Origin: Opitutales bacterium
Lineage (GTDB): Bacteria; Verrucomicrobiota; Verrucomicrobiia; Opitutales; UBA953
Direction: 5' to 3'
Assembly: GCA_024697185.1 (NCBI GenBank)
Contig: JAILGB010000013.1
Span: forward strand, 62,001 to 126,000
DNA length: 64,000 nucleotides
This document shows, piece by piece, positions 8,931 to 19,194 of the stretch (positions within the stretch are counted from its first letter, which is position 1; each line of letters opens with the position of its first letter). A program made the position numbers and the translations under genes. The notes under the pieces are model-generated. The model was not told the DNA's origin. It saw nothing but the letters and a program-made list of their open reading frames with translations, and searched no databases.

Positions 8931-10829
8931 CTACTTTTTCTTGGGAGCCTTGATTTTTTTGTCATAAGCGACCGCGCGACTGCCGTCCCAGGCGATCGCA
9001 TCAACCCGCGTCGAACCTTCCGGATAGCGCACAATCGTTTTAGAGCCGTCCTTTGAACCAAGACCGAAATTGGAGGCGCTGACCAGACGGTCTCCGGCAA
9101 AAGCTTCAAACGCGACAACATTTTTCCACTTGTCAGAGCTGAACGAAAGCTCCCGCTTCGACGGATCGTATTCCACACCGCGGTTTTTCGCGACTTTCAT
9201 CGCCGCACGGTTTTTAAAAATATCGGCATTGTAGGCGCAAAGATAATAAAGCACCGTCGTCGGCATTTCGGGATATTTCTTGCCCGCTTTTTTCAAAAGC
9301 TCACAATCTTTTTCCGTAATCGTCAGGTGTCCCTTCGAATAATCCTCCAACTCCTTGTCAATCGGCTTCAGCATCCCCACTTTTTCAAAAAACGGCATCA
9401 GGTTTTGATTCATAACCTTACAGGCGTTGAGCATAAATTCGAGTTGGATTTTGCCGTTGTCGTCCTTGCCCTCCTTTGTCTTCGGCACATCGGCAAGTCT
9501 CGCCAACTCAAACATCTGCGGCCAAAAATCCTTCGGTCCGAGTTCTGCGACTTTTGTATAGAGTGTCAACTGCCACAACGGGATCAGTTTCACAAACGGA
9601 TCCCCGCTACCGTCCTCATAATCGGAATGCTTGTCCGGACCGGACTGGCAAAGCCAAACCTCCCCGTTGACAATCGCGGATTGCAAAAAATCGCTATAGC
9701 GGCCGCCGACAATCTGCCCGTGATAATCCCGGCACGACTCGCGCTCCAGTCGCATATCGTCCCGATTAAAACGCCAATTCGCCCATGCCGAAAAAATATT
9801 ATTGGTCACCTCCGTTGTGGAAACCCACTTCAGATTGGGCCGCGTTTGATTGACATGCCCGAACTCGTGCGCGATGCCCCACGACTGCTTGACCGCCTTG
9901 TGCGGATCGCCGACGCCCTCCATCGTGCTGTCGTTAAACGCCGCACCGATGCCGTCCGCATGCATATAGCCGCTCCACATTGTCCGTCCGTGCATGTGGT
10001 TGTTGCGGCGCCGCTTAAACTGCGTCAGCCCCAAAAAATCCTCCACCTGCTGACGGATAATTTCGTCGTAGATCCGGATCAGGCTGTTCCCTGCCGTCGG
10101 GCAAGTCTTTTGCATCGTCTTCGCGCAAAAAAGCAACTGAACATTTTTCCCGACGATGTCAAAACAGTCGCCCTTCACATTGTTGATCAATTTGACCCAT
10201 GCCTCCTTGCCGTCGCCGACACGATAAACTCCGTTTGCCGTTCCCGTGGCGACATTCAATTCCAAGGGCGGCGCCTTATCGTAATCTTTCGTGTAATAAT
10301 TGACATAGAGCAAGCCGTTGTGCGGAGCCTGAAAGACATTCACGCCGGGTTCCAACCGCCATTTTTTTTCGCTCCCGCAACCTTCCTTGTCCCAACAATA
10401 CAATTTCAAGTCGATCTCATAATCCTTTGCCGCTTTTCCTGCAAAAGCGACGATGTTTTCTCCGCGCGTAAAATAAATGCCCGTCGGATTTTCAAAACGC
10501 GACCATGTCGAAGTTTTCAGTTCCCGCGCCAAATCTTCATAGGGATAATAGGCTTCGTATTTTCGGGAACGCACTTCCGGGCGATAGGTTTTACGGAGCA
10601 TTTCCATCGCCATTTGTTTTAAGACCGGCGACTTCATTTTTTTAATCCGGTCGTCACTGACGCTTTTTTTCAAAGAACTGCACAAGGCATCTTCAAAAAT
10701 CTCCGCACGTTCCCCCTTCGATTTTTTCAGATCCGCCGCCAATTTTTCCGGAGATTCCGCCAAAATCCACGGGAACGCCAAAAACAGGAACGCGAAAACG
10801 CTTAGCAAATATTTTAAAACACGAATCAT
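8931..10829 (-). CDS. Secreted M60-like (enhancin/mucinase-type) metallopeptidase
   Basis: Signal peptide (LLSVFAFLFLAFPWILAES) and HEFGH zinc motif in GIAHEFGHVNQTRPNLKW. Confidence 0.8.
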   Translation of the reverse strand: MIRVLKYLLSVFAFLFLAFPWILAESPEKLAADLKKSKGERAEIFEDALCSSLKKSVSDDRIKKMKSPVLKQMAMEMLRKTYRPEVRSRKYEAYYPYEDLARELKTSTWSRFENPTGIYFTRGENIVAFAGKAAKDYEIDLKLYCWDKEGCGSEKKWRLEPGVNVFQAPHNGLLYVNYYTKDYDKAPPLELNVATGTANGVYRVGDGKEAWVKLINNVKGDCFDIVGKNVQLLFCAKTMQKTCPTAGNSLIRIYDEIIRQQVEDFLGLTQFKRRRNNHMHGRTMWSGYMHADGIGAAFNDSTMEGVGDPHKAVKQSWGIAHEFGHVNQTRPNLKWVSTTEVTNNIFSAWANWRFNRDDMRLERESCRDYHGQIVGGRYSDFLQSAIVNGEVWLCQSGPDKHSDYEDGSGDPFVKLIPLWQLTLYTKVAELGPKDFWPQMFELARLADVPKTKEGKDDNGKIQLEFMLNACKVMNQNLMPFFEKVGMLKPIDKELEDYSKGHLTITEKDCELLKKAGKKYPEMPTTVLYYLCAYNADIFKNRAAMKVAKNRGVEYDPSKRELSFSSDKWKNVVAFEAFAGDRLVSASNFGLGSKDGSKTIVRYPEGSTRVDAIAWDGSRAVAYDKKIKAPKKK

Positions 10830-11716
10830 TGTTCAAGAATCTCCTGCATTATATTAACTATTTTTTCCGCGGGAACGCTTCGCCAAACCGTTTGCGCCAA
10901 CGCGCCCTGCCAAGCGAGCATCGAGCGTCCGTCACTCGCGGGAACGCCTTTTTCTCGCGACAATTTTACCAACGCGGGAACATGTTTGCCATAAGTGATA
11001 TCGTAAACAGCCCGCGGCTTCAAAATCTCAAAATCTTCCGGCGAGAACGGCGATTCGTCTGCCGCGCCCAAACCCAACGCCGTCGCATTGACCAAAAGCG
11101 CGTTCGCGGGAAGATTTTTTTTATCACAAAAAACCTGAAGCGACGGGAACGCGATTTTCAAGTCGTCCGCCAAATCCCGGGCTTTTTCCGTCGTGCGGTT
11201 GCAAATCCACAAAACCCGGCAGCCATGATTTGCCGCGGCGAAGGCAATCGCCCGCGCCGCACCGCCTGCGCCGAGCAAAACGAGCGGCAGCTCTGCGAAT
11301 GTTCCCGCCTGCGGGAACGCCGACGACACCGCCCGGCAAAAACCTTCCCCGTCCGTATTCGTTCCCGAAAAAGCCGTCGCGCCAGGCAAACGGTAAAGCG
11401 TATTCGCCGCGCCGATTTGAGAAGCCGCAAAATCCAACGACTGCAAAAAAGGCAACGCCAAAATCTTATGCGGCAATGTCAAATTCAAGCCCGCAAAGCC
11501 TTTTTCAAAAAACAATGCCAGCGCCTCCTGCAGCTTTTCCGGAGGAACCTCAAATTTGAAATAACGCAATTGCCGTTCCCGCGAATGCTCAAACACGGCA
11601 TTGTGCATACGCGGCGAAAGCGAGTGCGAAACCGGATAGCCGAGAACGGCAAAATCCGTTCCCGACGACTGCCGCCAGCCCGACAAATCACCAAGCGTAT
11701 ATGTCTTCTCCGTCAT
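10826..11716 (-). CDS. aroE: Shikimate dehydrogenase
   Basis: VLGYPVSHSLSPRMHNAVFEH, GLNLTLPHK, GTNTDGEGF, LGAGGAARAI. Confidence 0.95.
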   Translation of the reverse strand: MTEKTYTLGDLSGWRQSSGTDFAVLGYPVSHSLSPRMHNAVFEHSRERQLRYFKFEVPPEKLQEALALFFEKGFAGLNLTLPHKILALPFLQSLDFAASQIGAANTLYRLPGATAFSGTNTDGEGFCRAVSSAFPQAGTFAELPLVLLGAGGAARAIAFAAANHGCRVLWICNRTTEKARDLADDLKIAFPSLQVFCDKKNLPANALLVNATALGLGAADESPFSPEDFEILKPRAVYDITYGKHVPALVKLSREKGVPASDGRSMLAWQGALAQTVWRSVPAEKIVNIMQEILEQ

Positions 11717-11766
11717 AATTTAAAAGCGTCGCCGGATAGATTTTCCGCTTTGCGTTCCCGCAAAAA

Positions 11767-12765
11767 CTACTCTCCGAGATGCTTGTCCGGCAACAAATAA
11801 TTGAGAACGTAGTCGCTCACTGACTCTTCCAAAGGCACTAAATATTGCGCGCCGCCGAGCCGTTCCAGTTTGCTGATTTTCGCCTCTGTGAAATATTGAT
11901 ACTGCCGCTTGATGTGCTCGGGCATTTCGACAAATTCGATTTTTTCGGGAACGCCCATCGCCTTGAAAATAGGCCGCACCAAGTCAAGCCAGGTGCGGGC
12001 TTTCCCGGAACCGACATTCACGAGCCCGTTGGCTTCAAGATTTTGCGCCAGATGAACCGTTATCGCCGCCGCTTCTTTCGCACCGAGAAAATCGCGCTTT
12101 TGCTCACCGTCCTTGTATTCCGGCTTGTAGCTTTTGAACAGTTTTACGCCGCCCGTCTCCTTAATTTGATTAAAGGCGCGAAAAACCATGCTGACCATGC
12201 TGTCCTTGTGATTTTCGTTGGGACCGAAAACATTAAAATATTTAACACCGCAAATCTTGTCGGCGTAGCCGTTGCGCAAAGCGTGCAAATCAAAAAGATG
12301 TTTTGAATAGCCGTACATGTTGAGCGGCTTGAGGCCCGCAATCGGACCTTCGTCGTCCATACCGTTGGAACCGTCGCCGTATGTCGCCGCTGAAGACGCA
12401 TAAACAAAGCGCGCGCCCTGCCCCAAAGCGAACGCCGCCATCTTTTTCGTGTATTCGTAATTGTTGTGAACCAAATACGTGCAGTCCTTTTCAGTCGTCG
12501 ATGAACACGCACCAAGATGAAAAATCGTTCGAATGTCCGAAAATTGTCCGGGATCTTTTTCAAGCGCCCTGTCAAAATCCTCATATTCCATATACTCCGC
12601 AAAATGAAGCGGAACAAGGTTTTTGTAACGAAAATCCGTCCCCAGCTTGTCCGTTACCAGAATATTCTCGTAACCCAACGCATTTAAGCGGGCGATAATC
12701 GCGCTGCCGATCAGGCCGGAGCCGCCGGTCACCAAAATTTTACCTTGAGAGAGATCGTGTTTCAT
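11767..12765 (-). CDS. hldD: ADP-L-glycero-D-manno-heptose 6-epimerase
   Basis: ILVTGGSGLIGSAIIARLNALGYENILVTD, GACSSTTEKD, YGYSKHLFD, KYFNVFGPNE. Confidence 0.93.
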   Translation of the reverse strand: MKHDLSQGKILVTGGSGLIGSAIIARLNALGYENILVTDKLGTDFRYKNLVPLHFAEYMEYEDFDRALEKDPGQFSDIRTIFHLGACSSTTEKDCTYLVHNNYEYTKKMAAFALGQGARFVYASSAATYGDGSNGMDDEGPIAGLKPLNMYGYSKHLFDLHALRNGYADKICGVKYFNVFGPNENHKDSMVSMVFRAFNQIKETGGVKLFKSYKPEYKDGEQKRDFLGAKEAAAITVHLAQNLEANGLVNVGSGKARTWLDLVRPIFKAMGVPEKIEFVEMPEHIKRQYQYFTEAKISKLERLGGAQYLVPLEESVSDYVLNYLLPDKHLGE

Positions 12766-12795
12766 AGTGACATTATAAACAATCGATCAAGCTTT

Positions 12796-13494
12796 TTAAA
12801 TAAAAAGCCGCCGCGCCTTTTCCAGTTCCCCGATTGTCCCCAAATCCTGCCAGGATCCGCCATCGTCAACAAGGGCGGCGATCCCGCGGGAACGCGCAAT
12901 TGTCCGCAAAAACGCCTCGACAACCGACTCGGTTTTCCCGGGAACGAGCTCTTTAAAAAACGCCCGCCGCACACAATAAATTCCCGTAAAACGACAACGG
13001 CGAGTTCCCGCAACCCCCAAACGGTCCCGCATATCACAAACACGGGAGGAACAATCGTCAAAATTGACGTTCCCGCAAGAATCCGTCCGCAAAAGCAATG
13101 TCGCCAAAGCATCGTTCCCGCGATGGAAGGCGAACAATCTTTTTAAATCCAAATTTGCCAAAATATCACCATTGTAAATCGCAATCGACTCATCTTCGTC
13201 AGACAAAAGCGGCTCAATGTTTTTTAAACCGCCGCCCGTATCAAGCAAAACCGTTTCATGAACAAAGGTAATCGGAACGCCATGATATTCACTCTTCGGG
13301 AACGCCGTTTTATAACAATCCGCCGCATGATGCGTGTTGACGATAAAACGCCCGATACCGGCGGCAATCAAAGCGTCAAACGCCCGACAAATAATAGGCT
13401 TGCCGCCGACTTCAATCAACGGCTTCGGACAATGCTCCGTCAGTGGGCGAAGTCGAGTCCCCAATCCTGCTCCTAAAATAAATGCTGTTTTCAT
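12796..13494 (-). CDS. Sugar-1-phosphate nucleotidyltransferase (MurU/ManC-like)
   Basis: MKTAFILGAGLGTRLRPLTEHCPKPLIEVGGKPI; start ATG at 13494. Confidence 0.87.
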   Translation of the reverse strand: MKTAFILGAGLGTRLRPLTEHCPKPLIEVGGKPIICRAFDALIAAGIGRFIVNTHHAADCYKTAFPKSEYHGVPITFVHETVLLDTGGGLKNIEPLLSDEDESIAIYNGDILANLDLKRLFAFHRGNDALATLLLRTDSCGNVNFDDCSSRVCDMRDRLGVAGTRRCRFTGIYCVRRAFFKELVPGKTESVVEAFLRTIARSRGIAALVDDGGSWQDLGTIGELEKARRLFI

Positions 13495-13558
13495 CGAAAA
13501 AAGAAAACTCGTGAAATCAATCAAGAAATCACGAGTTTTTCACTTTAAAGAACGCTGA

Positions 13559-14800
13559 TTAAACTTTCTTAAAGACCAACGCGGCATTATGACCGCCGAA
13601 GCCGAGATTGTCGCTGACAGCAATCTTGATGTCCGCCTTGCGCGCCACATTTGGCACGTAGTCGAGATCGCATTCCGGATCGGGGGTGTGCAGATTGATC
13701 GTCGGAGGAATAATACCCTCCTCGAGTGCCAAGCAACAGGCCGCCGCTTCAACACCGCCGGCAGCGCCGAGCAGGTGACCCGTCATCGACTTGGTCGAAG
13801 AAATCGCCAATTTGCGGGCGTGATCACCAAAAACCTCTTTGATCGCCATCGTCTCAAACTTGTCGTTCAAGTGAGTCGAAGTGCCGTGAGCATTGATATA
13901 ATCGACCTCTTCCGGCGCAACACCCGCATCCTTCAACGCACAACGGAAACACTCCGCCATCCCGGAACCGTCCGGAGCCGGAGAAGTGATGTGATAAGCG
14001 TCGCAAGTGGCGAAATAACCCACCATCTCCGCATAAATATGCGCACCGCGAGCCTTGGCGTGTTCATATTCCTCAAGCACCAGAATGCCGGCGCCCTCAC
14101 CCATGATAAAACCGTTGCGTTCGGCATCAAACGGACGGCAGGCCTTCATCGGATCTTCCGTCGTCGAAAGTGCCTTCATGTTGCAAAAACCGGCAATTCC
14201 CAACTGCGTGATTGCAGCTTCCGCACCGCCGGCGACCATTACGTCGGCATCGCCGTCGCGAACATGACGATAAGCCTCGCCCAAAGCGTGGGTTCCCGAA
14301 GCGCAAGCGGAAACGACGCCGTAGTTGACAGCCTGAGCCTTCAAGTCAATCGCCACTACGCCTGACGCCATATTTGAAATAAGCATCGGGATCATGAACG
14401 GGGAAATGCGCCGCGGTCCCTTTTCAAGCAAAACGCGCGATTGGACCTCAATCGTTTCCATACCACCGATACCGGAGCCGATAATCACGCCGAGACGCGG
14501 TCCCGGGATTTGTCCAATCTCAAGTTTGGCGTCCTGCATCGCCATTTTGGAGGCCGCCACCGCATATTGCGTATAACGGTCATTGCGCTTTTGCTCCTTC
14601 GGATCCATGTAAGGATCCATATTGAAGTCCTTGAGCTCCGCATCAACCGTGCAGCTGAGGCCGGTAGCGTCAAAGCGGGCGATTTTTTGAATACCGCACT
14701 TACCCGCCTTCAAACTTTCCCAAAATGTTGCCTTGTCATTGCCGACCGGAGACAAAATGCCGATTCCGGTAACAACAACGCGTTTGCGTTCTGCTTGCAT
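13559..14800 (-). CDS. fabF: 3-oxoacyl-[ACP] synthase II
   Basis: [59 protein letters not shown]. Confidence 0.96.
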   Translation of the reverse strand: MQAERKRVVVTGIGILSPVGNDKATFWESLKAGKCGIQKIARFDATGLSCTVDAELKDFNMDPYMDPKEQKRNDRYTQYAVAASKMAMQDAKLEIGQIPGPRLGVIIGSGIGGMETIEVQSRVLLEKGPRRISPFMIPMLISNMASGVVAIDLKAQAVNYGVVSACASGTHALGEAYRHVRDGDADVMVAGGAEAAITQLGIAGFCNMKALSTTEDPMKACRPFDAERNGFIMGEGAGILVLEEYEHAKARGAHIYAEMVGYFATCDAYHITSPAPDGSGMAECFRCALKDAGVAPEEVDYINAHGTSTHLNDKFETMAIKEVFGDHARKLAISSTKSMTGHLLGAAGGVEAAACCLALEEGIIPPTINLHTPDPECDLDYVPNVARKADIKIAVSDNLGFGGHNAALVFKKV

Positions 14801-14832
14801 AAAAAATAAAAATTAAAAGTTAAAATATATAC

Positions 14833-14871
14833 AAAAAAACGGCGGACACCAAGGGCGCCGCCGTCTTTTCA
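14833..14871 (-). terminator. Hairpin terminator between acpP and fabF
   Basis: acggcggacaccaagggcgccgccgt inverted repeat; on the minus strand the 3' arm runs into gttttttt. Confidence 0.8.
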
Positions 14872-14899
14872 AAATAATCAAAGAGGAGCGGCCCGGCTC

Positions 14900-15163
14900 T
14901 TATTGAGCACCAGCCTTGCCTTTGATGTAGGCGATCACATCACCCACGCTCTTCATCTTCTGCGAATCCTCTTCAGGGATCTCAGCACCATTCAGATCAT
15001 CCTTGAACTCCTCTTCGAAAGCCATAATAAGCTCAACGAGGTCGAGAGAGTCGGCGCCCAAATCTCCAAGGAACGTCGCCTCGGGAGTAATTTTATCTTC
15101 GCTAACATTGAGTTGTTGAACGATGATGTCTTTTACACGTTGCTCGATAGTTTTGTCTGACAT
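14900..15163 (-). CDS. acpP: Acyl carrier protein
   Basis: [23 protein letters not shown] phosphopantetheine site. Confidence 0.97.
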   Translation of the reverse strand: MSDKTIEQRVKDIIVQQLNVSEDKITPEATFLGDLGADSLDLVELIMAFEEEFKDDLNGAEIPEEDSQKMKSVGDVIAYIKGKAGAQ

Positions 15164-15233
15164 ATGAGTTTTTATTAGTTGTTAAAATTTGTAATTATTT
15201 TGCTAACGACCTGCCGCTAACACTTATATTATC

Positions 15234-15980
15234 CTACATCGCCATGCCCCCGTCAACAGAAAAACATTGACCGGTAATATAGCCCGCATTTTCAGAACAC
15301 AAAAAATTCACCGTAGCGGCAATGTCTTCTGGTGTCCCGAAACGCGCCAACGGGATTGCGCCTTTAATCTTCGTCTGGACTTCTTCCGGCAAGACCGCCG
15401 TCATATCCGTCGTAATAAAACCGGGAGCAACCGCATTGACCGTAATCGAACGCGTCGAAAACTCGCGCGCCATTGATTTGGTCATCCCGATAAGCCCCGC
15501 CTTCGCCGCCGAATAATTCGCCTGACCGGCATTTCCTTGAATCCCGACAACGGAAGAAATGTTTACAATCCGCCCCCAACGCTTTTTTGTCATCGGACGC
15601 AAAAGCCCTTTTACCCAGTAGAACGCGCTCGACAAATTGGTCTGCAAAACCGTATTCCAGTCATCATCACCCATGCGCATTACAAGTCCGTCGCGGGTAA
15701 TGCCGGCGTTGTTGACCAAAATATCAACGCCGCCGTAATCCTTGATAATCTCTTCACAGGCCGCCGCCACTGCCGAGGCGTCCGAAACGTCAACCGCCTT
15801 GGCCACAGCCTTGCCGCCTTGGGCGACAATCGCCTCGGCGACAGCGCCGCAGGAACTCGGATTTTTTGAAACACAAATAAGCAAATGGCCGTCCGCCGCC
15901 AAATTCTCGGCAATCGCCTTGCCAATGCCACGACCGGCGCCCGTCACAAGCGCCACCTTTGATGTATGTGTAAGATTCAT
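15234..15980 (-). CDS. fabG: 3-oxoacyl-[ACP] reductase
   Basis: VALVTGAGRGIGKAIAENLA, LVNNAGITRDGLVMRM, YSAAKAG; start ATG at 15980 rather than 16055. Confidence 0.95.
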   Translation of the reverse strand: MNLTHTSKVALVTGAGRGIGKAIAENLAADGHLLICVSKNPSSCGAVAEAIVAQGGKAVAKAVDVSDASAVAAACEEIIKDYGGVDILVNNAGITRDGLVMRMGDDDWNTVLQTNLSSAFYWVKGLLRPMTKKRWGRIVNISSVVGIQGNAGQANYSAAKAGLIGMTKSMAREFSTRSITVNAVAPGFITTDMTAVLPEEVQTKIKGAIPLARFGTPEDIAATVNFLCSENAGYITGQCFSVDGGMAM

Positions 15981-16077
15981 AACAAATTGCAGTATAACGG
16001 AAGAAAAATAAATAATAAAGAATAAAGAACACAAAAACGACAATCGCCGGGGCAATGCGTCGCAATTTTCAATTTTG

Positions 16078-16118
16078 ACAAAAAAAGCCCGTTCCCTCGC
16101 GGGAACGGGCCGGAAAAC
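16078..16118 (-). terminator. Hairpin after HU gene containing the GGGAACG motif
   Basis: gcccgttccctcgcgggaacgggc preceded by aaaaaaa on + strand (T-run on minus). Confidence 0.75.
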
Positions 16119-16131
16119 TTAAAAGTTAAGC

Positions 16132-16425
16132 TTATTTCTTCTTGCCTTTGTTGACAGAAGCTTTAACAGTCGTCGAAGCTTTGAACTTGACCGAGGTGGA
16201 AGCCGGGATACGGATCTTCGCGCCGGTCAAAGGATTCTTGCCGTCACGGGCAGCGCGTTTCACTGTCTTGAACGTGCCGAAGCCGATGAGTTGGACGGTT
16301 CCGTCCTTTTTGATGCCGGCAGCAATACCGTCGAGAACGGCTGCGACCGCCTTGGTTGCGCAAGCCTTGGTTGCTTCCGCACCGAGAGCTTTTTGAACTG
16401 CGTCAATGAGTTGACCTTTATTCAT
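16132..16425 (-). CDS. HU/IHF family DNA-binding protein
   Basis: MNKGQLIDAVQKALG...GFGTFKTVKRAARDGKNPLTGAKIRIPAS. Confidence 0.95.
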   Translation of the reverse strand: MNKGQLIDAVQKALGAEATKACATKAVAAVLDGIAAGIKKDGTVQLIGFGTFKTVKRAARDGKNPLTGAKIRIPASTSVKFKASTTVKASVNKGKKK

Positions 16426-16670
16426 AATTGAATGATTGATTAGTTGTTGATGATAAGAAAACGTTAACTCCGTTTGGGGTTAACACAAATTAATTTAAAA
16501 TTCTTTAATCGATAAGTCAATAGTTTTTTATTACTTTTTTTATAAAAAAATCCCTTATTCTATCGTGTTTTGCGCTTGAACACCCTCCGCAAAAGTGCTT
16601 ATTTGCTAAAAAAAACAGTCCTACACAATCTCAAATCGCGATATTATCAACGATTAAAGAGGCCTGAAAA

Positions 16671-17453
16671 TTATTTTTTTCTAAGAACCCAAAATCGCGT
16701 ATCGTCAGAAAAATTTTTCACATTGTCCGGTTCTTCACAGATTTCCGAGCGCAATGCCGTATAGCAGATTTCAAACCCTGCTTTTTCAAGAGCGATACGC
16801 ATTTCCGCCGGATCCGCAGCATGAATGAACATCTCGCCTTTTTCCGTAAAATGGTGGTAGTCCCCAAAATCATCGAGTGTTTTTTGCCGGAGTTCGCAAT
16901 CCCACAATTTCCGTTCCCGCTCCCAATACTCCCGCCTCTCAGGATTCAAGCGGTCGTGGCCGGTAAAAATCAGAATTCCCTGCGATTTCAAAACGCGGGC
17001 GATTTCCTTCAAGGCTTGCTCGCGGCACTCCCGTCGTGGGATCATTTGCAATCCGTTAAAAGCGAAAATCGCCGCATCATAAACTTCGTTCCCGCAACTG
17101 AGCGCCGTCGCGTCTTCAACTGCAAAGCAAACTTGCGTTCCCGCGGGAACGTCCGCCAATACGCCACGAGCGAAATCAATCATCAGTTCTGAAAAATCGC
17201 TCACGGTCAAATCTTTATAGCCGAGCAATGCCAAGCCACGGGACACCCGCCCCGCTCCGGCGCCCAACTCCAAAATTTTAGCTGCTTTGGGAATATAGCG
17301 TTCGATCAGCATACGCTCACTCCGCCACAATCCGACATTGACCGCCGCGCGCGCATAATCGAGCACGACATCGGGATTTGAAAAAAACCGGCGGTTAATC
17401 TGGGGATCCACCTTTTTAAAAATCGCGAGATTCGCGCCAATTGTTGCGCGCAA
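16671..17453 (-). CDS. SAM-dependent class I methyltransferase
   Basis: ILELGAGAGRVSRGLALLGYKDLTVSDFSELMI, post-motif YDAAIFAFNGLQMI. Confidence 0.83.
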   Translation of the reverse strand: MRATIGANLAIFKKVDPQINRRFFSNPDVVLDYARAAVNVGLWRSERMLIERYIPKAAKILELGAGAGRVSRGLALLGYKDLTVSDFSELMIDFARGVLADVPAGTQVCFAVEDATALSCGNEVYDAAIFAFNGLQMIPRRECREQALKEIARVLKSQGILIFTGHDRLNPERREYWERERKLWDCELRQKTLDDFGDYHHFTEKGEMFIHAADPAEMRIALEKAGFEICYTALRSEICEEPDNVKNFSDDTRFWVLRKK

Positions 17454-19182
17454 GAGGCGCCACTAATTTTTTTAATGCGTTCGCGCGAACGGGCGGAAGT
17501 CCGCTGCCTGTCGAGAGCCACATGGCCACCTCCTGCCAAATCGCAGGATTAGGACGGCGCATTTGCGTCAAAACCTGAATTTCTTTTTCGAGTGCCGTCC
17601 GCGTCGCGCTTCCTTCAATCATTCCCAGTTTAATGCGCACGGAAATCATATCCGCCCGCAATTGGGAATGCCACGGGAACAGGGACAAGGCGGCACTTGC
17701 GACCTGATAAGCCGTCTCCTCCTCCCCAACACGACGCAACAAGGCGATAACAGAAACGAACTCGTCGGGCGTATGGTCCGGCATCGCCAAATATTGTGAC
17801 AAAAGCAATTGCGAGTGTTCCCGCAAGCGTTTTTCATCCTTTTTGTTTTGTGTCGCCGCACGAGCGTATGCCGCCGCCAAAATCGCCTTTGTCGCAGCCT
17901 CGTAATCGTCAAACAAATCCGGTTTCGCCTGTGTGATCGCCGCGTAATCGCGAATAGCCTTGTCCGCATCTCCGGCAGTCAATGTCGCTTCAATTTCCGC
18001 CGCAACAAACATCGCCGGCGCGATATTGCGTTCAATCGCACAGCGAAGACAACGTTCCGCGACATCCGGCTTCCCTGTTTCCGCCGCTAAATTGGCAAGC
18101 GACAAAAGCGCCGTTTGGCTTGAGGCGAAATTTTCAAAAATCGCTTCCAATTCTTCACGGGAACGTTTTTCGTTGCCCATCTTATTAAAAAGATAGAGCC
18201 GTTGCAAATAAGGAGTTGCAGAGTCCGGATTTTCAGCGATACGGCGTTCCGCAACTTTTAACGCGCCTTCCAAATCTCCCATCCGTTGGCGATAGTGCGA
18301 GAGTTGCGATAAAATCACGTCGCGTTTTTCCGGCGGGAACGATGTCAGACCGTCCTCTAAAATTTTAATCGCGACACTTGTTTCTCCCAATTCAAAAAAG
18401 CATCGCGATTTCAAAATCATCCCCTGCTGCGACTTGTCGATCGCCTCGTCTTCGAGGATTTGCAACGCGTGTTCATAATCGCCGATCCAAAAGGATGAAA
18501 TCGCAGCATGGTTGGCAATCACCAAATGAACCTCTTCCGGAAGTTTTTCTTTCAACAATGCGACAGCCTGTTTTGCCGCAAGCCGGTCTTGCTGCAGATC
18601 CGACAGCGCATCAAAGTAGCGGTTGAAATACACCGGCGCCAGCTCGCTTCGCATATCCAAATATTTGATGCCGAAATGCAAGGTCTGCAACGCCTGCTTG
18701 GGCTCTATCAACGACGCGAACAGCAAACGCGCCTTAATGTTCGCGGGATCGCATTTCAAAGCGATCTGCACAGCCGCCAGCGCGTCTTCCAAACGCTTGC
18801 CGTCGCGAGCGACAAAAGCCATCTCTGTAAAATATTCGCCCAAATCGTGAATGTGGTCGGCGCGGATTTTTTCCCAATCTCCGGGATTTTTAACAATTCG
18901 CGCCAAAGAAAACATCGTCTTGCGCCGCAATGTCGGATCCGAAATTTTAACAGCCTCGTTATCCATCAAACGCTGTGCGCAGGCGGAAATGTCTTTTTCA
19001 TCCTTGTAAAGGGTCAGCTCCGACAAAAACAACGTATTCAAAAACGAACCCAATTCGGCATTCTCCGGCGTTCCCGCCGTGACGGGACTCTGTTGTTCGG
19101 GCAACGACTGCCCGTGACTTTTTGGACTCGGGAAAAGAAACGGGATCATGGCGATCGAAATCAATAGAGGGAATTTGTGCAC
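17416..19182 (-). CDS. Exported tetratricopeptide-repeat protein
   Basis: N-terminal signal peptide, repeated helical TPR-like segments (GDLEGALKVAERRIAENPDSATPYLQRLYLFNKMGN). Confidence 0.75.
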   Translation of the reverse strand: MHKFPLLISIAMIPFLFPSPKSHGQSLPEQQSPVTAGTPENAELGSFLNTLFLSELTLYKDEKDISACAQRLMDNEAVKISDPTLRRKTMFSLARIVKNPGDWEKIRADHIHDLGEYFTEMAFVARDGKRLEDALAAVQIALKCDPANIKARLLFASLIEPKQALQTLHFGIKYLDMRSELAPVYFNRYFDALSDLQQDRLAAKQAVALLKEKLPEEVHLVIANHAAISSFWIGDYEHALQILEDEAIDKSQQGMILKSRCFFELGETSVAIKILEDGLTSFPPEKRDVILSQLSHYRQRMGDLEGALKVAERRIAENPDSATPYLQRLYLFNKMGNEKRSREELEAIFENFASSQTALLSLANLAAETGKPDVAERCLRCAIERNIAPAMFVAAEIEATLTAGDADKAIRDYAAITQAKPDLFDDYEAATKAILAAAYARAATQNKKDEKRLREHSQLLLSQYLAMPDHTPDEFVSVIALLRRVGEEETAYQVASAALSLFPWHSQLRADMISVRIKLGMIEGSATRTALEKEIQVLTQMRRPNPAIWQEVAMWLSTGSGLPPVRANALKKLVAPLARNNWRESRDF

Positions 19183-19194
19183 GTTAAAAAGTTT

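Noticed and set aside
10829-11800. 323-aa plus-strand ORF
   Set aside because: Antisense to aroE; very Arg-rich, no domain
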